A stretch of 44,211 bases of DNA from Rhodobacterales bacterium 32-67-9. Lineage in GTDB: Bacteria > Pseudomonadota > Alphaproteobacteria > Rhodobacterales > Rhodobacteraceae. Where the stretch lies: positions 1 to 44,211 of the forward strand of contig NCEA01000037.1 of assembly GCA_002280515.1 (NCBI GenBank), in the 5' to 3' direction. This document shows positions 1 to 7,589 of the stretch, in pieces (position 1 is the first letter of the stretch; each line of letters starts with the position of its first letter). The notes under the pieces were generated by a model. It had not been told where the DNA came from, did not search any database, and saw only the letters and a program-made list of their open reading frames with translations. Made by a program: the position numbers and the translations under genes.

Positions 1-372
1 GGAGCCCGAGCCGGCGTAGAAGACGTGGTTGAGATCGCCCGGCGCCAGCTTCGCAATTTCGGCGGCAAGCGCGATGGCCGGCACATGCGAGGTCTGGAAG
101 AAGGTGTTGTAGTAGCACAGCTCCTCCATCTGCCGGGCCGCGACCTCGGCGATGTCCTTGCGGCCATAGCCGACATTGACGCACCAGAGCCCGGCCATGC
201 CGTCGAGGATCTGCTGGCCCTCGCTGTCGGTGAGGTAGACGCCCTTGCCGCGGGTGATGATCCGCGCGCCCTTGCGGGCCAGCTCCGCATCGGCGGTGAA
301 GGGGTGCATGTGGTGTGCGGCATCGAGCGCCTGAAGTTCCCTTGTGGGCATGTGGTTGGTGATCTGGGTCAT
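1..372 (-). CDS. Class III (aspartate family) aminotransferase, N-terminal part
   Basis: Reading leftward from ATG 372, the first 124 codons are open and run off the window edge, so the C-terminal two thirds, including the PLP lysine, are not visible. The start MTQITNHMPTRELQALD, then ARIITRGKGVYLTDSEGQ, GMAGLWCVNVGYG and ELCYYNTFFQTSH are typical of the N-terminal domain of omega-aminotransferases of the SpuC/putrescine:pyruvate type. Family knowledge: these PLP enzymes move a terminal amine from putrescine, cadaverine or beta-alanine-like substrates to pyruvate. The neighbouring GntR regulator and potFGHI importer suggest a polyamine-derived substrate; this is inference. A good promoter with TGATCA palindromes lies upstream (514-541). 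Confidence 0.85.
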   Translation of the reverse strand, partial: MTQITNHMPTRELQALDAAHHMHPFTADAELARKGARIITRGKGVYLTDSEGQQILDGMAGLWCVNVGYGRKDIAEVAARQMEELCYYNTFFQTSHVPAIALAAEIAKLAPGDLNHVFYAGSGS

Positions 373-508
373 CGCGGAACCTGTCATCTGATGGGCCTGT
401 CGGCATGTGGCGGATCGTGCCCCTGAATTGGGGGCGGGTCTGGGGATGCCGGGCGTGTCCCCGCGGTCGGGGAGGACGGGCCGGAACCCCGGCACGCGGC
501 GGAGTCTG

Positions 509-558
509 TGATCAGGATATGATCAAAATCGCCGCTGTCAATCGAATTTGATCAAATT
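509..558. promoter_or_regulatory. Cluster of three TGATCA-centred palindromes, putative GntR operators
   Basis: TGATCA occurs at 509-514, 520-525 and 549-554. The third is the core of a perfect 14-bp palindrome, AATTTGATCAAATT (545-558), which overlaps the gntR stop codon. The first two centres are 11 bp apart, one helical turn, so dimers on them would lie on the same face. The same core recurs as TTTGATCAAA at 1321-1330 on the other side of gntR. FadR/FCD-type GntR proteins commonly bind short A/T-flanked palindromes; the pairing with this regulator is inference. Confidence 0.5.
514..541 (-). promoter_or_regulatory. Promoter for the aminotransferase gene
   Basis: On the minus strand there is a consensus -35 (TTGACA, plus positions 536-541), a 16-bp spacer and a -10 (TATCCT, plus positions 514-519). 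This predicts a start near 507 and a leader of about 135 nt before the ATG at 372. A TGATCA palindrome lies in the spacer, another overlaps the edge of the -10, and a third lies just upstream of the -35. This arrangement fits repression by the adjacent GntR protein. Confidence 0.55.
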
Positions 559-1229
559 TCGGGGCCGCCAAGCGACAGCCTGACCTGGTCGATTCCCTGC
601 GCGATGTCACTTTCAAGCGCGCGCGCCAGCGCGGCCGCGTCGCCCGCGCGCATCGCGGCCAGCGCCTCGCCGTGCCGGTCCGGCAGGTTCGAGGTGCCGT
701 AGCGGCCGCAGACAACCCGCAGCGACGGGCCGAATCTGAGCCAGAGCATATGCGCGATACCAAGCAGGATCGGCGCCCCGGCGCGGTCGTAAAGCGTGAA
801 GTGGAAGCGGTAATTGTTGGTGAGATAGCGCTGGACATCACCGGCGGAAATCGCCTCGTCGATATCGGCGTCGATCCGGGAAAGTTCAGAAATATCCTTT
901 TGTTGCAACCTGCTGGCAGCGAGATGGGCCAGCTTCGGCTCGATCGTAAGCCGCGCGAAGGCAAGCTCGTCCAGCTGCGACCCGGTCAGCTTCGGCACCG
1001 AGACCCGGCGGTTGCCCTGAAGCTCCAGCGCGCCCTCGGCCGTGAGCTTACGGATCGCCTCGCGCACCGGGGTCATCCCGGCATCGAGGGCCGCGGTCAG
1101 GCCCTGGATCGTCACCGGCTGACCGGGTGCCAGCTGGCCGAACAGAATCATGTCGCGCAGCCGGCAGTAGGTGATTTCGTGCGACGGCACTTTTCTGGGC
1201 GATTCGTCAGCGTCACGTAGGTTTTTCAT
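552..1229 (-). CDS. GntR family transcriptional regulator with FCD domain
   Basis: A 225-aa regulator. An N-terminal winged helix-turn-helix spans roughly residues 17-80 and contains the GntR signature (LRDMILFGQLAPG, then GMTPVREAIRKLTAEGAL). A C-terminal helical FCD ligand domain (about 90-215) has the family histidines in NYRFHFTLYDRAG and in DRHGEALAAM. A longer reading frame exists upstream, but ATG 1229 follows an AAGGA ribosome site at good spacing. The gene lies between the aminotransferase and the potF transporter. TGATCA palindromes in both flanking promoters suggest local autoregulation and control of polyamine or amine catabolism. The effector is not deducible from sequence. Confidence 0.85.
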   Translation of the reverse strand: MKNLRDADESPRKVPSHEITYCRLRDMILFGQLAPGQPVTIQGLTAALDAGMTPVREAIRKLTAEGALELQGNRRVSVPKLTGSQLDELAFARLTIEPKLAHLAASRLQQKDISELSRIDADIDEAISAGDVQRYLTNNYRFHFTLYDRAGAPILLGIAHMLWLRFGPSLRVVCGRYGTSNLPDRHGEALAAMRAGDAAALARALESDIAQGIDQVRLSLGGPEI

Positions 1230-1271
1230 TCCCGTTCCTTGACAGGGGCCGCACGAATTTCCGTATCCTTC

Positions 1272-1301
1272 ATAATAGATTGCGCTTCGCGGAAATGCCA
1301 T
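1272..1301 (-). promoter_or_regulatory. Putative gntR promoter
   Basis: On the minus strand, a near-consensus -10 (TATTAT, plus positions 1272-1277) is preceded after 18 bp by ATGGCA (plus positions 1296-1301), four of six matches to the -35. This would give a leader of about 35 nt before ATG 1229. The TTTGATCAAA palindrome (1321-1330) lies just upstream. Confidence 0.35.
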
Positions 1302-1302
1302 G

Positions 1303-1332
1303 TTGATTTGAGTCGAAAAATTTGATCAAAAT
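1303..1332 (+). promoter_or_regulatory. Putative potF promoter with TTTGATCAAA operator
   Basis: TTGATT (1303-1308), an 18-bp spacer and CAAAAT (1327-1332) form a moderate sigma-70-type promoter. The perfect palindrome TTTGATCAAA (1321-1330) overlaps the -10, where a repressor would block RNA polymerase. One more TGATCA occurs at 1382-1387 in the leader. The -10 is weak, so the promoter is less certain than the palindrome. Confidence 0.35.
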
Positions 1333-1363
1333 GGCAAAACAAGAAGCACAACCTGCCAACAGA

Positions 1364-1379
1364 CGGGCGAAGTCGCCCG
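1364..1379 (+). other. Hairpin in the potF leader
   Basis: CGGGCGA and TCGCCCG form a perfect 7-bp inverted repeat separated by only two bases, 22 nt upstream of the potF ribosome site (GAGGAGG, 1401-1407). There is no T-run, so it is not a standard terminator. It may stabilise the leader mRNA or be a protein site. Confidence 0.35.
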
Positions 1380-1411
1380 ACTGATCACTCCAGCAGACCT
1401 GAGGAGGTACT

Positions 1412-2494
1412 ATGAAAGTAACGGGGATGACGATGGCAGCGGCCGTTCTGGTCGCAAGCGTCGCGGGGGCCGAAGAGGTCCATGTCTACAACTGGTCGGA
1501 CTATATCGACGAGGAACTTCTCACCAAGTTCGAGGCCGAGACCGGGATCAAGCTGATCTACGACGTGTTCGATTCGAACGAGATTCTCGAGACCAAGATG
1601 CTCGCGGGCTCGTCGGGCTACGATGTCGTGGTTCCCACCGGCTCGTTCCTGCAGCGCCAGATCCAGGCCGGTGCGTTCCAGAAGCTCGACAAGGCGCAGT
1701 TGCCGAACCTCGCCAACATGTGGGACGTGATCCAGGAGCGGACCGCGAAATATGATCCCGACAACGAGTATTCGATCAACTACATGTGGGGCACCACCGG
1801 GATCGGCATCAACGTCGGCAAGGTCAAGGAAGTGCTAGGCGAGGACGCGCCGGTCAATTCGCTGGCGTTGCTCTTCGATCCGGCGAACATGGAAAAGCTG
1901 AGCCAGTGCGGCGTCCACATGCTCGACGCGCCGACCGAACTCATCCCGGCGGCGCTGAAATATATCGGCGAGGATCCGGACGCACAGGATATCGAGACGA
2001 TCGCCAAGGCCGAGCCGGTGCTGACCGCGATCGCGCCCTTCGTGCTGAAATTCCATTCGTCGGAATACATCAACGCGCTGGCGAACGGCGACATCTGCGT
2101 GGCGTTCGGCTGGTCGGGCGATATCCTTCAGGCGCGTGACCGGGCCGCCGAGGCCAACAACGGGGTGGAGATCGAGTATCACATCCCGAAAGAGGGTGCG
2201 CTGATGTGGTTCGACCAGATGGCGATCCCGGTTGACGCACCGAACCCGGCCGCCGCGCACAAGTTCCTGAACTTCATCATGGACGCGCGCAATGCCGCGG
2301 CGGCATCGAACTACGTCTATTACGCCAACGGCAACAAGGCGAGCCAGGAGTTCCTGAACGAGGACGTGATCGGCGACACGGCGATCTATCCGGATGCCGA
2401 GACGACCGCGAACCTCTACACCACCTCGCCCTATGATCCGAAGGTCAACCGCGAGGTGACCCGTCTCTGGACCAAGGTCAAGTCGGGCACCTGA
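1412..2494 (+). CDS. potF: Periplasmic putrescine/polyamine-binding protein of an ABC importer
   Basis: A 360-aa precursor with a signal peptide of about 20 residues (cleavage near AGA/EE). The mature start EEVHVYNWSDYIDEELLTKF, the segment VFDSNEILETKMLAGSSGYD, FHSSEYINALANGDICVAFGWSGD and the ending RLWTKVKSG follow E. coli PotF closely by eye. PotF binds putrescine in the periplasm and delivers it to PotHI. The start has a strong GAGGAGG ribosome site. A terminator immediately after the stop should make potF more abundant than the membrane genes, as is common for binding proteins. Exact specificity (putrescine, spermidine or another diamine) cannot be fixed from sequence alone. Confidence 0.93.
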   Translation: MKVTGMTMAAAVLVASVAGAEEVHVYNWSDYIDEELLTKFEAETGIKLIYDVFDSNEILETKMLAGSSGYDVVVPTGSFLQRQIQAGAFQKLDKAQLPNLANMWDVIQERTAKYDPDNEYSINYMWGTTGIGINVGKVKEVLGEDAPVNSLALLFDPANMEKLSQCGVHMLDAPTELIPAALKYIGEDPDAQDIETIAKAEPVLTAIAPFVLKFHSSEYINALANGDICVAFGWSGDILQARDRAAEANNGVEIEYHIPKEGALMWFDQMAIPVDAPNPAAAHKFLNFIMDARNAAAASNYVYYANGNKASQEFLNEDVIGDTAIYPDAETTANLYTTSPYDPKVNREVTRLWTKVKSGT

Positions 2495-2508
2495 TCCGAC
2501 ATGATCCC

Positions 2509-2537
2509 AGCCCCGCGCCCTCCGGCGCGGGGCTTTT
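2509..2537 (+). terminator. Intrinsic terminator or attenuator between potF and potG
   Basis: An 11-bp GC-rich stem (AGCCCCGCGCC, 2509-2519, with its complement at 2524-2534), a 4-base loop and a TTTT tract sit between the potF stop and the potG ribosome site. Partial read-through would supply the ATPase and permeases at lower level than the binding protein. Confidence 0.8.
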
Positions 2538-2556
2538 CACATGACATGAGGACATC

Positions 2557-3696
2557 ATGGCCCAACCCGCCAACCGCCCGGTCTTCGCGCCCTGGAACGA
2601 TCCTAATGAAAAGCCGCTGATCCGGTTCCAGAATGTCACGAAGAAATTCGGCGAGTTCGTCGCGATCGACGACCTGACGCTCGACATCTTCCGGCGCGAG
2701 TTCTTCGCGCTGCTCGGGCCCTCGGGCTGCGGCAAGACCACGCTGATGCGAATGCTCGCGGGGTTCGAGGCGCCGACCTCGGGGACGATCCTGCTCGACG
2801 GGGTCGACATCGCGCCGATCCCGCCGAACAAGCGCGCGACCAACATGATGTTCCAGTCCTACGCGCTCTTCCCGCACCTGACGGTCTGGGACAACATTGC
2901 TTTCGGGCTGAAGCGCTCGGACATGGCGAAGGACAAGATCCCGGCGCGGGTCGAGGAGATGCTGCGCCTCGTCCGGCTGGAGAAGTTCGCCAAGCGCAAG
3001 CCGCACCAGATTTCCGGCGGCCAGCGCCAGCGCGTGGCGCTCGCCCGTTCGCTCGCCAAGGCTCCGAAGCTCCTCCTGCTCGACGAGCCTCTCGGCGCGC
3101 TCGACAAGAAGCTGCGCCAGGATACCCAGTTCGAGCTGATGGACATCCAGGAAAAGACCGGCACCACCTTCGTGATCGTGACCCACGACCAGGAAGAGGC
3201 GATGACGGTCGCTTCCCGCGTCGCGGTCATGGACCACGGCAAGATGATCCAGGTCGACACGCCGGACCGGATTTATGAAACCCCGAACTCGGTTTACGTC
3301 GCGGACTTCATCGGCGACGTGAACATCATCGAAGGAAGGGCGGTCCGAAAAGGCGACGACAAGTACGCCATCGCCTGGGCAGAGGGGCAGCCCGATATCC
3401 TCGGCACCTCGTCCGCGGCGATTGATCAGGGCACCAGGGTGCATTTCGCGATCCGGCCGGAAAAGGTCGCCATCGCCTCCGAACGCCCCGAGGGCCGCGC
3501 CAACGTGATCGAGGGCACGGTCAGCGACATCGCCTATCTCGGCAATATCTCCACCTACAAGGTCGAGGTCGCCGGCGGGCGGATGATCAAGGCGCAGGTC
3601 GCCAACGAACGCCGCCTCGCACGGCGCGACATCACCTGGGATGACAAGGTCTTCCTGTCCTTCACGGACACGGCCGGCGTCGTTCTCTTGAAATAG
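2557..3696 (+). CDS. potG: Polyamine ABC transporter ATPase
   Basis: A 379-aa ATPase that powers import through PotH/PotI at the cytoplasmic face. The Walker A motif GPSGCGKTT is at residues 54-62, the signature ISGGQRQR at about 152-159, Walker B LLLLDEPLG at about 171-179, and the switch histidine in VTHDQEEA near 209. A C-terminal TOBE-like regulatory region follows from about residue 250. The length and the N-terminal extension before the fold (MAQPANRPVFAPWND) match PotG. GAGGA precedes the ATG. potF lies upstream beyond a terminator, and potH begins 10 bp after the stop. Confidence 0.93.
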   Translation: MAQPANRPVFAPWNDPNEKPLIRFQNVTKKFGEFVAIDDLTLDIFRREFFALLGPSGCGKTTLMRMLAGFEAPTSGTILLDGVDIAPIPPNKRATNMMFQSYALFPHLTVWDNIAFGLKRSDMAKDKIPARVEEMLRLVRLEKFAKRKPHQISGGQRQRVALARSLAKAPKLLLLDEPLGALDKKLRQDTQFELMDIQEKTGTTFVIVTHDQEEAMTVASRVAVMDHGKMIQVDTPDRIYETPNSVYVADFIGDVNIIEGRAVRKGDDKYAIAWAEGQPDILGTSSAAIDQGTRVHFAIRPEKVAIASERPEGRANVIEGTVSDIAYLGNISTYKVEVAGGRMIKAQVANERRLARRDITWDDKVFLSFTDTAGVVLLK

Positions 3697-3706
3697 GGGG
3701 GGCGAG

Positions 3707-4603
3707 ATGAACCTGCGCCGCCTTTTCCTGATCGGCACGCCCTATCTTTGGCTGCTGGTCTTCTTCCTCATCCCCTTCGTGATCGTCCTTAAGATCGCGC
3801 TGTCGGATTACGCGATCTCGATCCCGCCCTACACGCCGACGCTCGACCTCTCGGCGGGATGGGAGGGGGTGAAGAGTTTCTTCGCCGCGCTCGACTTCGA
3901 GAACTTCTCCTTCCTCGCCTCGGACGCGCTTTACTGGAAGGCCTATCTGTCGAGCCTTCAGATCGCCGCGATCTCGACCATCATCACCCTTATCGTCGGC
4001 TATCCCATCGCCTACGGCATGGCGCAGGCTTCGGACGAATGGCGCCCGACGCTGATGATGCTGGTGATCCTGCCGTTCTGGACCTCGTTCCTGATCCGCA
4101 TCTATTCGTGGATCGGTATTCTCTCGAACGAGGGGTTCCTCAACCAGCTCCTGATGTGGCTTGGTATCATCGACACCCCGCTGACGATCCTCAACACCAA
4201 TGTCGCGGTCTATGTCGGCATCGTCTACGCCTACCTGCCGTTCATGATCCTGCCGATCTATGCGGCGCTGGAAAAGCTCGACGGGTCGCTGATCGAGGCG
4301 GCAGAGGATCTTGGTTGTTCGCGCGCCTCGGCGTTCTGGCTGATCACGCTGCCCTTGTCGAAGCCCGGCGTCATCGCCGGATGTTTCCTCGTCTTCATCC
4401 CGGCGCTCGGTGAATTCGTCATCCCGTCGATCCTTGGCGGATCCTCGACGCTGATGATCGGCAAGGTGCTGTTCGAAGAGTTCTTCTCCAACCGCGACTG
4501 GCCGGTGGCGAGCGCCGTGGCGGTGGTGCTGCTCCTGATCCTGATCGTGCCGATCATCCTCTTCCAGCGCAACGAACAGAAGCAGAGGGAGGCGAACCAA
4601 TGA
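3707..4603 (+). CDS. potH: Polyamine ABC transporter permease
   Basis: A 298-aa inner-membrane protein with about six hydrophobic segments, beginning with LIGTPYLWLLVFFLIPFVIV. The cytoplasmic EAA loop that contacts the ATPase is visible near residue 196 (EAAEDLGCSRASAFWLITLP). It pairs with PotI to form the channel. The potI start overlaps its stop by 4 bp (ATGA), indicating translational coupling. Confidence 0.92.
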   Translation: MNLRRLFLIGTPYLWLLVFFLIPFVIVLKIALSDYAISIPPYTPTLDLSAGWEGVKSFFAALDFENFSFLASDALYWKAYLSSLQIAAISTIITLIVGYPIAYGMAQASDEWRPTLMMLVILPFWTSFLIRIYSWIGILSNEGFLNQLLMWLGIIDTPLTILNTNVAVYVGIVYAYLPFMILPIYAALEKLDGSLIEAAEDLGCSRASAFWLITLPLSKPGVIAGCFLVFIPALGEFVIPSILGGSSTLMIGKVLFEEFFSNRDWPVASAVAVVLLLILIVPIILFQRNEQKQREANQ

Positions 4604-5418
4604 ACCGCCGGTTTTCCTGGTTCAACGCGACCTCGCTGACGCTTGGCTTCGCGTTCCTCTACCTGCCGATGATCATCCTGATCATCTTCTCGTTCAACGC
4701 GTCGAAGCTGGTGACCGTCTGGGCCGGGTTCTCGACCAAATGGTATGGCGAGCTTCTCGGCAACCAGGCCTTTCTCGATGCCGCCTGGGTGACGCTGAAG
4801 GTCGCGGTCCTGTCCTCGACGTTGGCGACGGTCCTTGGGACCATGGCGGCCTATGTCCTTGTCCGCGCCGGCCGTTTCGCCGGGCGGACGCTGTTTTCGG
4901 GCATGATCTACGCGCCGCTCGTCATGCCCGAGGTCATCACCGGCCTTGCCATGCTGCTGCTCTTCATCTCGATCGGCCTCGACCGGGGGGTGGGCACCAT
5001 CGTCCTGGCCCACACGACCTTCACCATGTGCTATGTCTCGGTCGTGGTCTCCTCCCGCCTCGTCACCTTCGACAAGTCGCTGGAGGAGGCGGCACTCGAC
5101 CTCGGCTGCACGCCCTTCGACGCATTCCGCTCGGTGACGCTGCCGATCATCGCGCCGGCGGTGATCTCGGGCTGGCTTCTGGCCTTCACCCTGTCGCTCG
5201 ATGATCTGGTGATCTCGCAATTCGCCGCAGGCCCGTCCTCGACGACGCTGCCGATGAAGATCTTCTCGTCGGTGCGTCTCGGTGTCAGCCCCGAGATCAA
5301 CGCGCTGTCGACGCTGATGATCTCTGTCGTCACGGTGGGGGTGATCACCGCCTCTCTGGTCTCCAAACGGTCGATCGCGCGGCAACGGGCAGAGGAGCAG
5401 GCGGCGGCACGGACCTGA
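4600..5418 (+). CDS. potI: Polyamine ABC transporter permease
   Basis: A 272-aa second channel subunit with about six membrane segments and an EAA loop near residue 162 (EEAALDLGCTPFDAFRSVTLP). The N-terminal part (FAFLYLPMIILIIFSFNASK) is characteristic of PotI/PotC permeases. It is coupled to potH by a 4-bp overlap. The catabolic FAD enzyme follows after a short gap, so uptake and degradation are probably cotranscribed. Confidence 0.92.
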   Translation: MNRRFSWFNATSLTLGFAFLYLPMIILIIFSFNASKLVTVWAGFSTKWYGELLGNQAFLDAAWVTLKVAVLSSTLATVLGTMAAYVLVRAGRFAGRTLFSGMIYAPLVMPEVITGLAMLLLFISIGLDRGVGTIVLAHTTFTMCYVSVVVSSRLVTFDKSLEEAALDLGCTPFDAFRSVTLPIIAPAVISGWLLAFTLSLDDLVISQFAAGPSSTTLPMKIFSSVRLGVSPEINALSTLMISVVTVGVITASLVSKRSIARQRAEEQAAART

Positions 5419-5443
5419 GCTCCGCATGGCCCCGGGCGGGAAT

Positions 5444-6778
5444 ATGAAGCGCATCTACGAGGATCACGCCTATGGCGGCGGGCCGGTGGCGGAGTGCTAC
5501 TGGGACACCACGATCGCGCGACCGGCGCGCGGCCCGGCGATTGCCGGCGAGGTCCGGGCCGAGGTTGCGATCCTCGGCGCGGGCTACACCGGCCTTTCTG
5601 CGGCGCTGCATCTCGCGCGTGACGCCGGCGCCGATGTCGCGGTGGTGGAGGCCAACGGCATCGGGTGGGGCGCCTCGGGCCGCAATGGCGGCTTCGCGAC
5701 CATCGGCGGCACCAAGGCCTCCGACGCGGCGCTGCTGCGCCGCTTCGGGGCCGGGGCGATGGCCGAATGGCACACGACGCAAAAGGCGACCTCGCCGCTC
5801 GTCGCCGAGATCATCGCGCGCTACGCCATCGCCGCCGACACCCATTCGCATGAGGGCGAGACGGTCATCGCCCACCGCCCGCGCGATTTCGCCGCGCTCC
5901 GCGAGGAGGCGCCGCAGCTTGAGCGGGATTACGGCGTGAAGGTCGAGGTGCTCGGCCCTTCAGACCTTGTGGCGCAAGGCATGTCTGGGCCGCTCTTCCA
6001 CGGCGGCTTGCGCATGGCGCTCGGCTTCGCGCTGAACCCGCTGAAATACGTCCTCGGCCTTGCAGCGGCGGCCAAGGCGGAGGGCGCGCGGATCTACGAA
6101 GGCTCCCCCATCGGCGCCATCACCCGCGAGGGCGGGGAGTATGTGCTGCACGCCCCCTCCGGCCGGCTCAGGGCGAAGAAGCTGATCGTCGCGACCAATG
6201 GCTATTCCAGCGACGATGTCCCGGACTGGATGCGTGCCCGTTATCTGCCCGCGCAATCGGCGATCCTCGTGACGCGCGAACTGACGGATGCGGAGATCGC
6301 GGCGCAGGGCTGGTCCTCGCACGGGATGGCCTATGACACCCGCAATCTTCTGCACTATTTCCGCCTGATGCCGAACAAGCGCTTCCTCTTCGGGGTGCGC
6401 GGCGGCACCAGCGCCGGCCCGGCGGCGCAGGCGGCCATGAAGGCGCGGGCGCGGGCGGATTTCGAGGCGATGTTCCCGGCCTGGGCGGGCGTCGGGACGC
6501 CGCATTACTGGTCGGGCTTCGTCTGCCTGACCCGGGGGCTCACGCCCTATATCGGACCGATCGGCGACTGGCAGGATGCCTGGGCCGGCTTTGCCTGGCA
6601 CGGCAACGGCGTGGCGCTCGGCACCTGGTCGGGGCGGATGCTGGCGGAACTGGCGACGGGCAGGGGCAAGGTGCCCGCGCTGATGGCGGCGGAGCCGAAG
6701 CGGTTTCCGTTCGGGGCGCTCAGGCGGCTGCTGCTGCCGGCGGCCTATGCCTGGTACGGATTGAAGGACAGGGGTTGA
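5444..6778 (+). CDS. FAD-dependent amine oxidoreductase (DAO family, PuuB-like)
   Basis: A 444-aa flavoprotein. The N-terminal dinucleotide-binding motif AILGAGYTGLSAALHLA is at about residues 43-58. SGRNGGFATIGG follows, and a C-terminal FAD-contacting segment reads GFAWHGNGVALGTWSGRML. The family includes gamma-glutamylputrescine oxidase (PuuB) and glycine/D-amino-acid oxidases, which oxidise an amine to an imine or aldehyde. Placement straight after potFGHI favours a polyamine-derived substrate. ATG 5444 is preferred to ATG 5426 because GGGCGGGA precedes it and the protein then begins MKRIYEDHAYG. The precise substrate is unknown. Confidence 0.85.
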   Translation: MKRIYEDHAYGGGPVAECYWDTTIARPARGPAIAGEVRAEVAILGAGYTGLSAALHLARDAGADVAVVEANGIGWGASGRNGGFATIGGTKASDAALLRRFGAGAMAEWHTTQKATSPLVAEIIARYAIAADTHSHEGETVIAHRPRDFAALREEAPQLERDYGVKVEVLGPSDLVAQGMSGPLFHGGLRMALGFALNPLKYVLGLAAAAKAEGARIYEGSPIGAITREGGEYVLHAPSGRLRAKKLIVATNGYSSDDVPDWMRARYLPAQSAILVTRELTDAEIAAQGWSSHGMAYDTRNLLHYFRLMPNKRFLFGVRGGTSAGPAAQAAMKARARADFEAMFPAWAGVGTPHYWSGFVCLTRGLTPYIGPIGDWQDAWAGFAWHGNGVALGTWSGRMLAELATGRGKVPALMAAEPKRFPFGALRRLLLPAAYAWYGLKDRG

Positions 6779-6780
6779 GG

Positions 6781-7497
6781 ATGCAGGACGGCGGTTTCGC
6801 AGTTGTGGGCGTACTGGAAACGGGGCGGCCCCCGGAAAACCTCGTCTCCGCCTTCGGCGACTATCCCGGCATGGTCGGTGACTGGCTCTCCCCCCTCGGC
6901 ACGGCGATCCGGCCCTACGCGGTGCTCGACGGAGAGTTTCCCGACAGCCCGGCGGAATGCGACCTCTGGGTGATCACCGGATCGCGCTTCGGGGTCTACG
7001 AGGGGCATGACTGGATCCCGCCTCTGGAGGAGTTCATCCGCATCTGCCACGACCGCAAGCGGCCGATGGTCGGTATCTGCTTCGGCCACCAGATCATCGC
7101 CCAGGCTCTCGGCGGCGTGGTGCGGAAATCGCCGAAGGGCTGGGGGCTGGGCGTGCACGACTACACGCCGGTGAACTGGCCTGCGGCGCTCGGCCGGGCG
7201 CCGGAACGGATCGCCCTGCAATCCTGGCACCAGGACCAGGTGGAGGAGCTGCCGGACGAGGCCTGGCGCATCGCCACATCGGAGTTCTGCGAGAATGCCG
7301 CACTCTGGTATCCGGGCTTCGCGCTGACCTTCCAGGGTCATCCGGAATTTCCCGCCGATTATGCCAGGGCGCTGATCGACCTTCGCCGTGGCACGACGCT
7401 GTCCGACGCGGTGGCCGACGAGGGGTTGCGCAACGTCGCCCGCGAGGCCAATCCCGAGGTTCTGCCCGAGATGATCGCGACCGCGTTTTCCGGTTGA
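6781..7497 (+). CDS. Class I glutamine amidotransferase-like hydrolase
   Basis: A 238-aa stand-alone GATase domain. The nucleophile elbow MVGICFGHQIIAQALGG places the cysteine at residue 100, and QGHPEFP supplies His187 and Glu189, giving a complete triad. The family removes the gamma-amide or gamma-glutamyl group of glutamine-like substrates. In polyamine loci a related enzyme (PuuD) hydrolyses gamma-glutamyl-GABA, but this sequence looks more like the GuaA-type GATase domain, so that role is only inference. ATG 6781 comes two bases after the preceding stop and has a GGGG-TTGAGG leader; the upstream in-frame TTG is less likely. Confidence 0.8.
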   Translation: MQDGGFAVVGVLETGRPPENLVSAFGDYPGMVGDWLSPLGTAIRPYAVLDGEFPDSPAECDLWVITGSRFGVYEGHDWIPPLEEFIRICHDRKRPMVGICFGHQIIAQALGGVVRKSPKGWGLGVHDYTPVNWPAALGRAPERIALQSWHQDQVEELPDEAWRIATSEFCENAALWYPGFALTFQGHPEFPADYARALIDLRRGTTLSDAVADEGLRNVAREANPEVLPEMIATAFSG

Positions 7498-7589
7498 TCC
7501 GCCCTTGCGGGGGGCGGAAAATTGGCCGACGATCCGGCTTGAGGCGCGCGCCGGCCGGCGCCGCGCCGGCTGATAGAAGGAAATCCGAC

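Noticed and set aside
6775-6780. TTG start of the first amidotransferase at 6775
   Set aside because: ATG 6781 is two codons later with a better-placed ribosome site.
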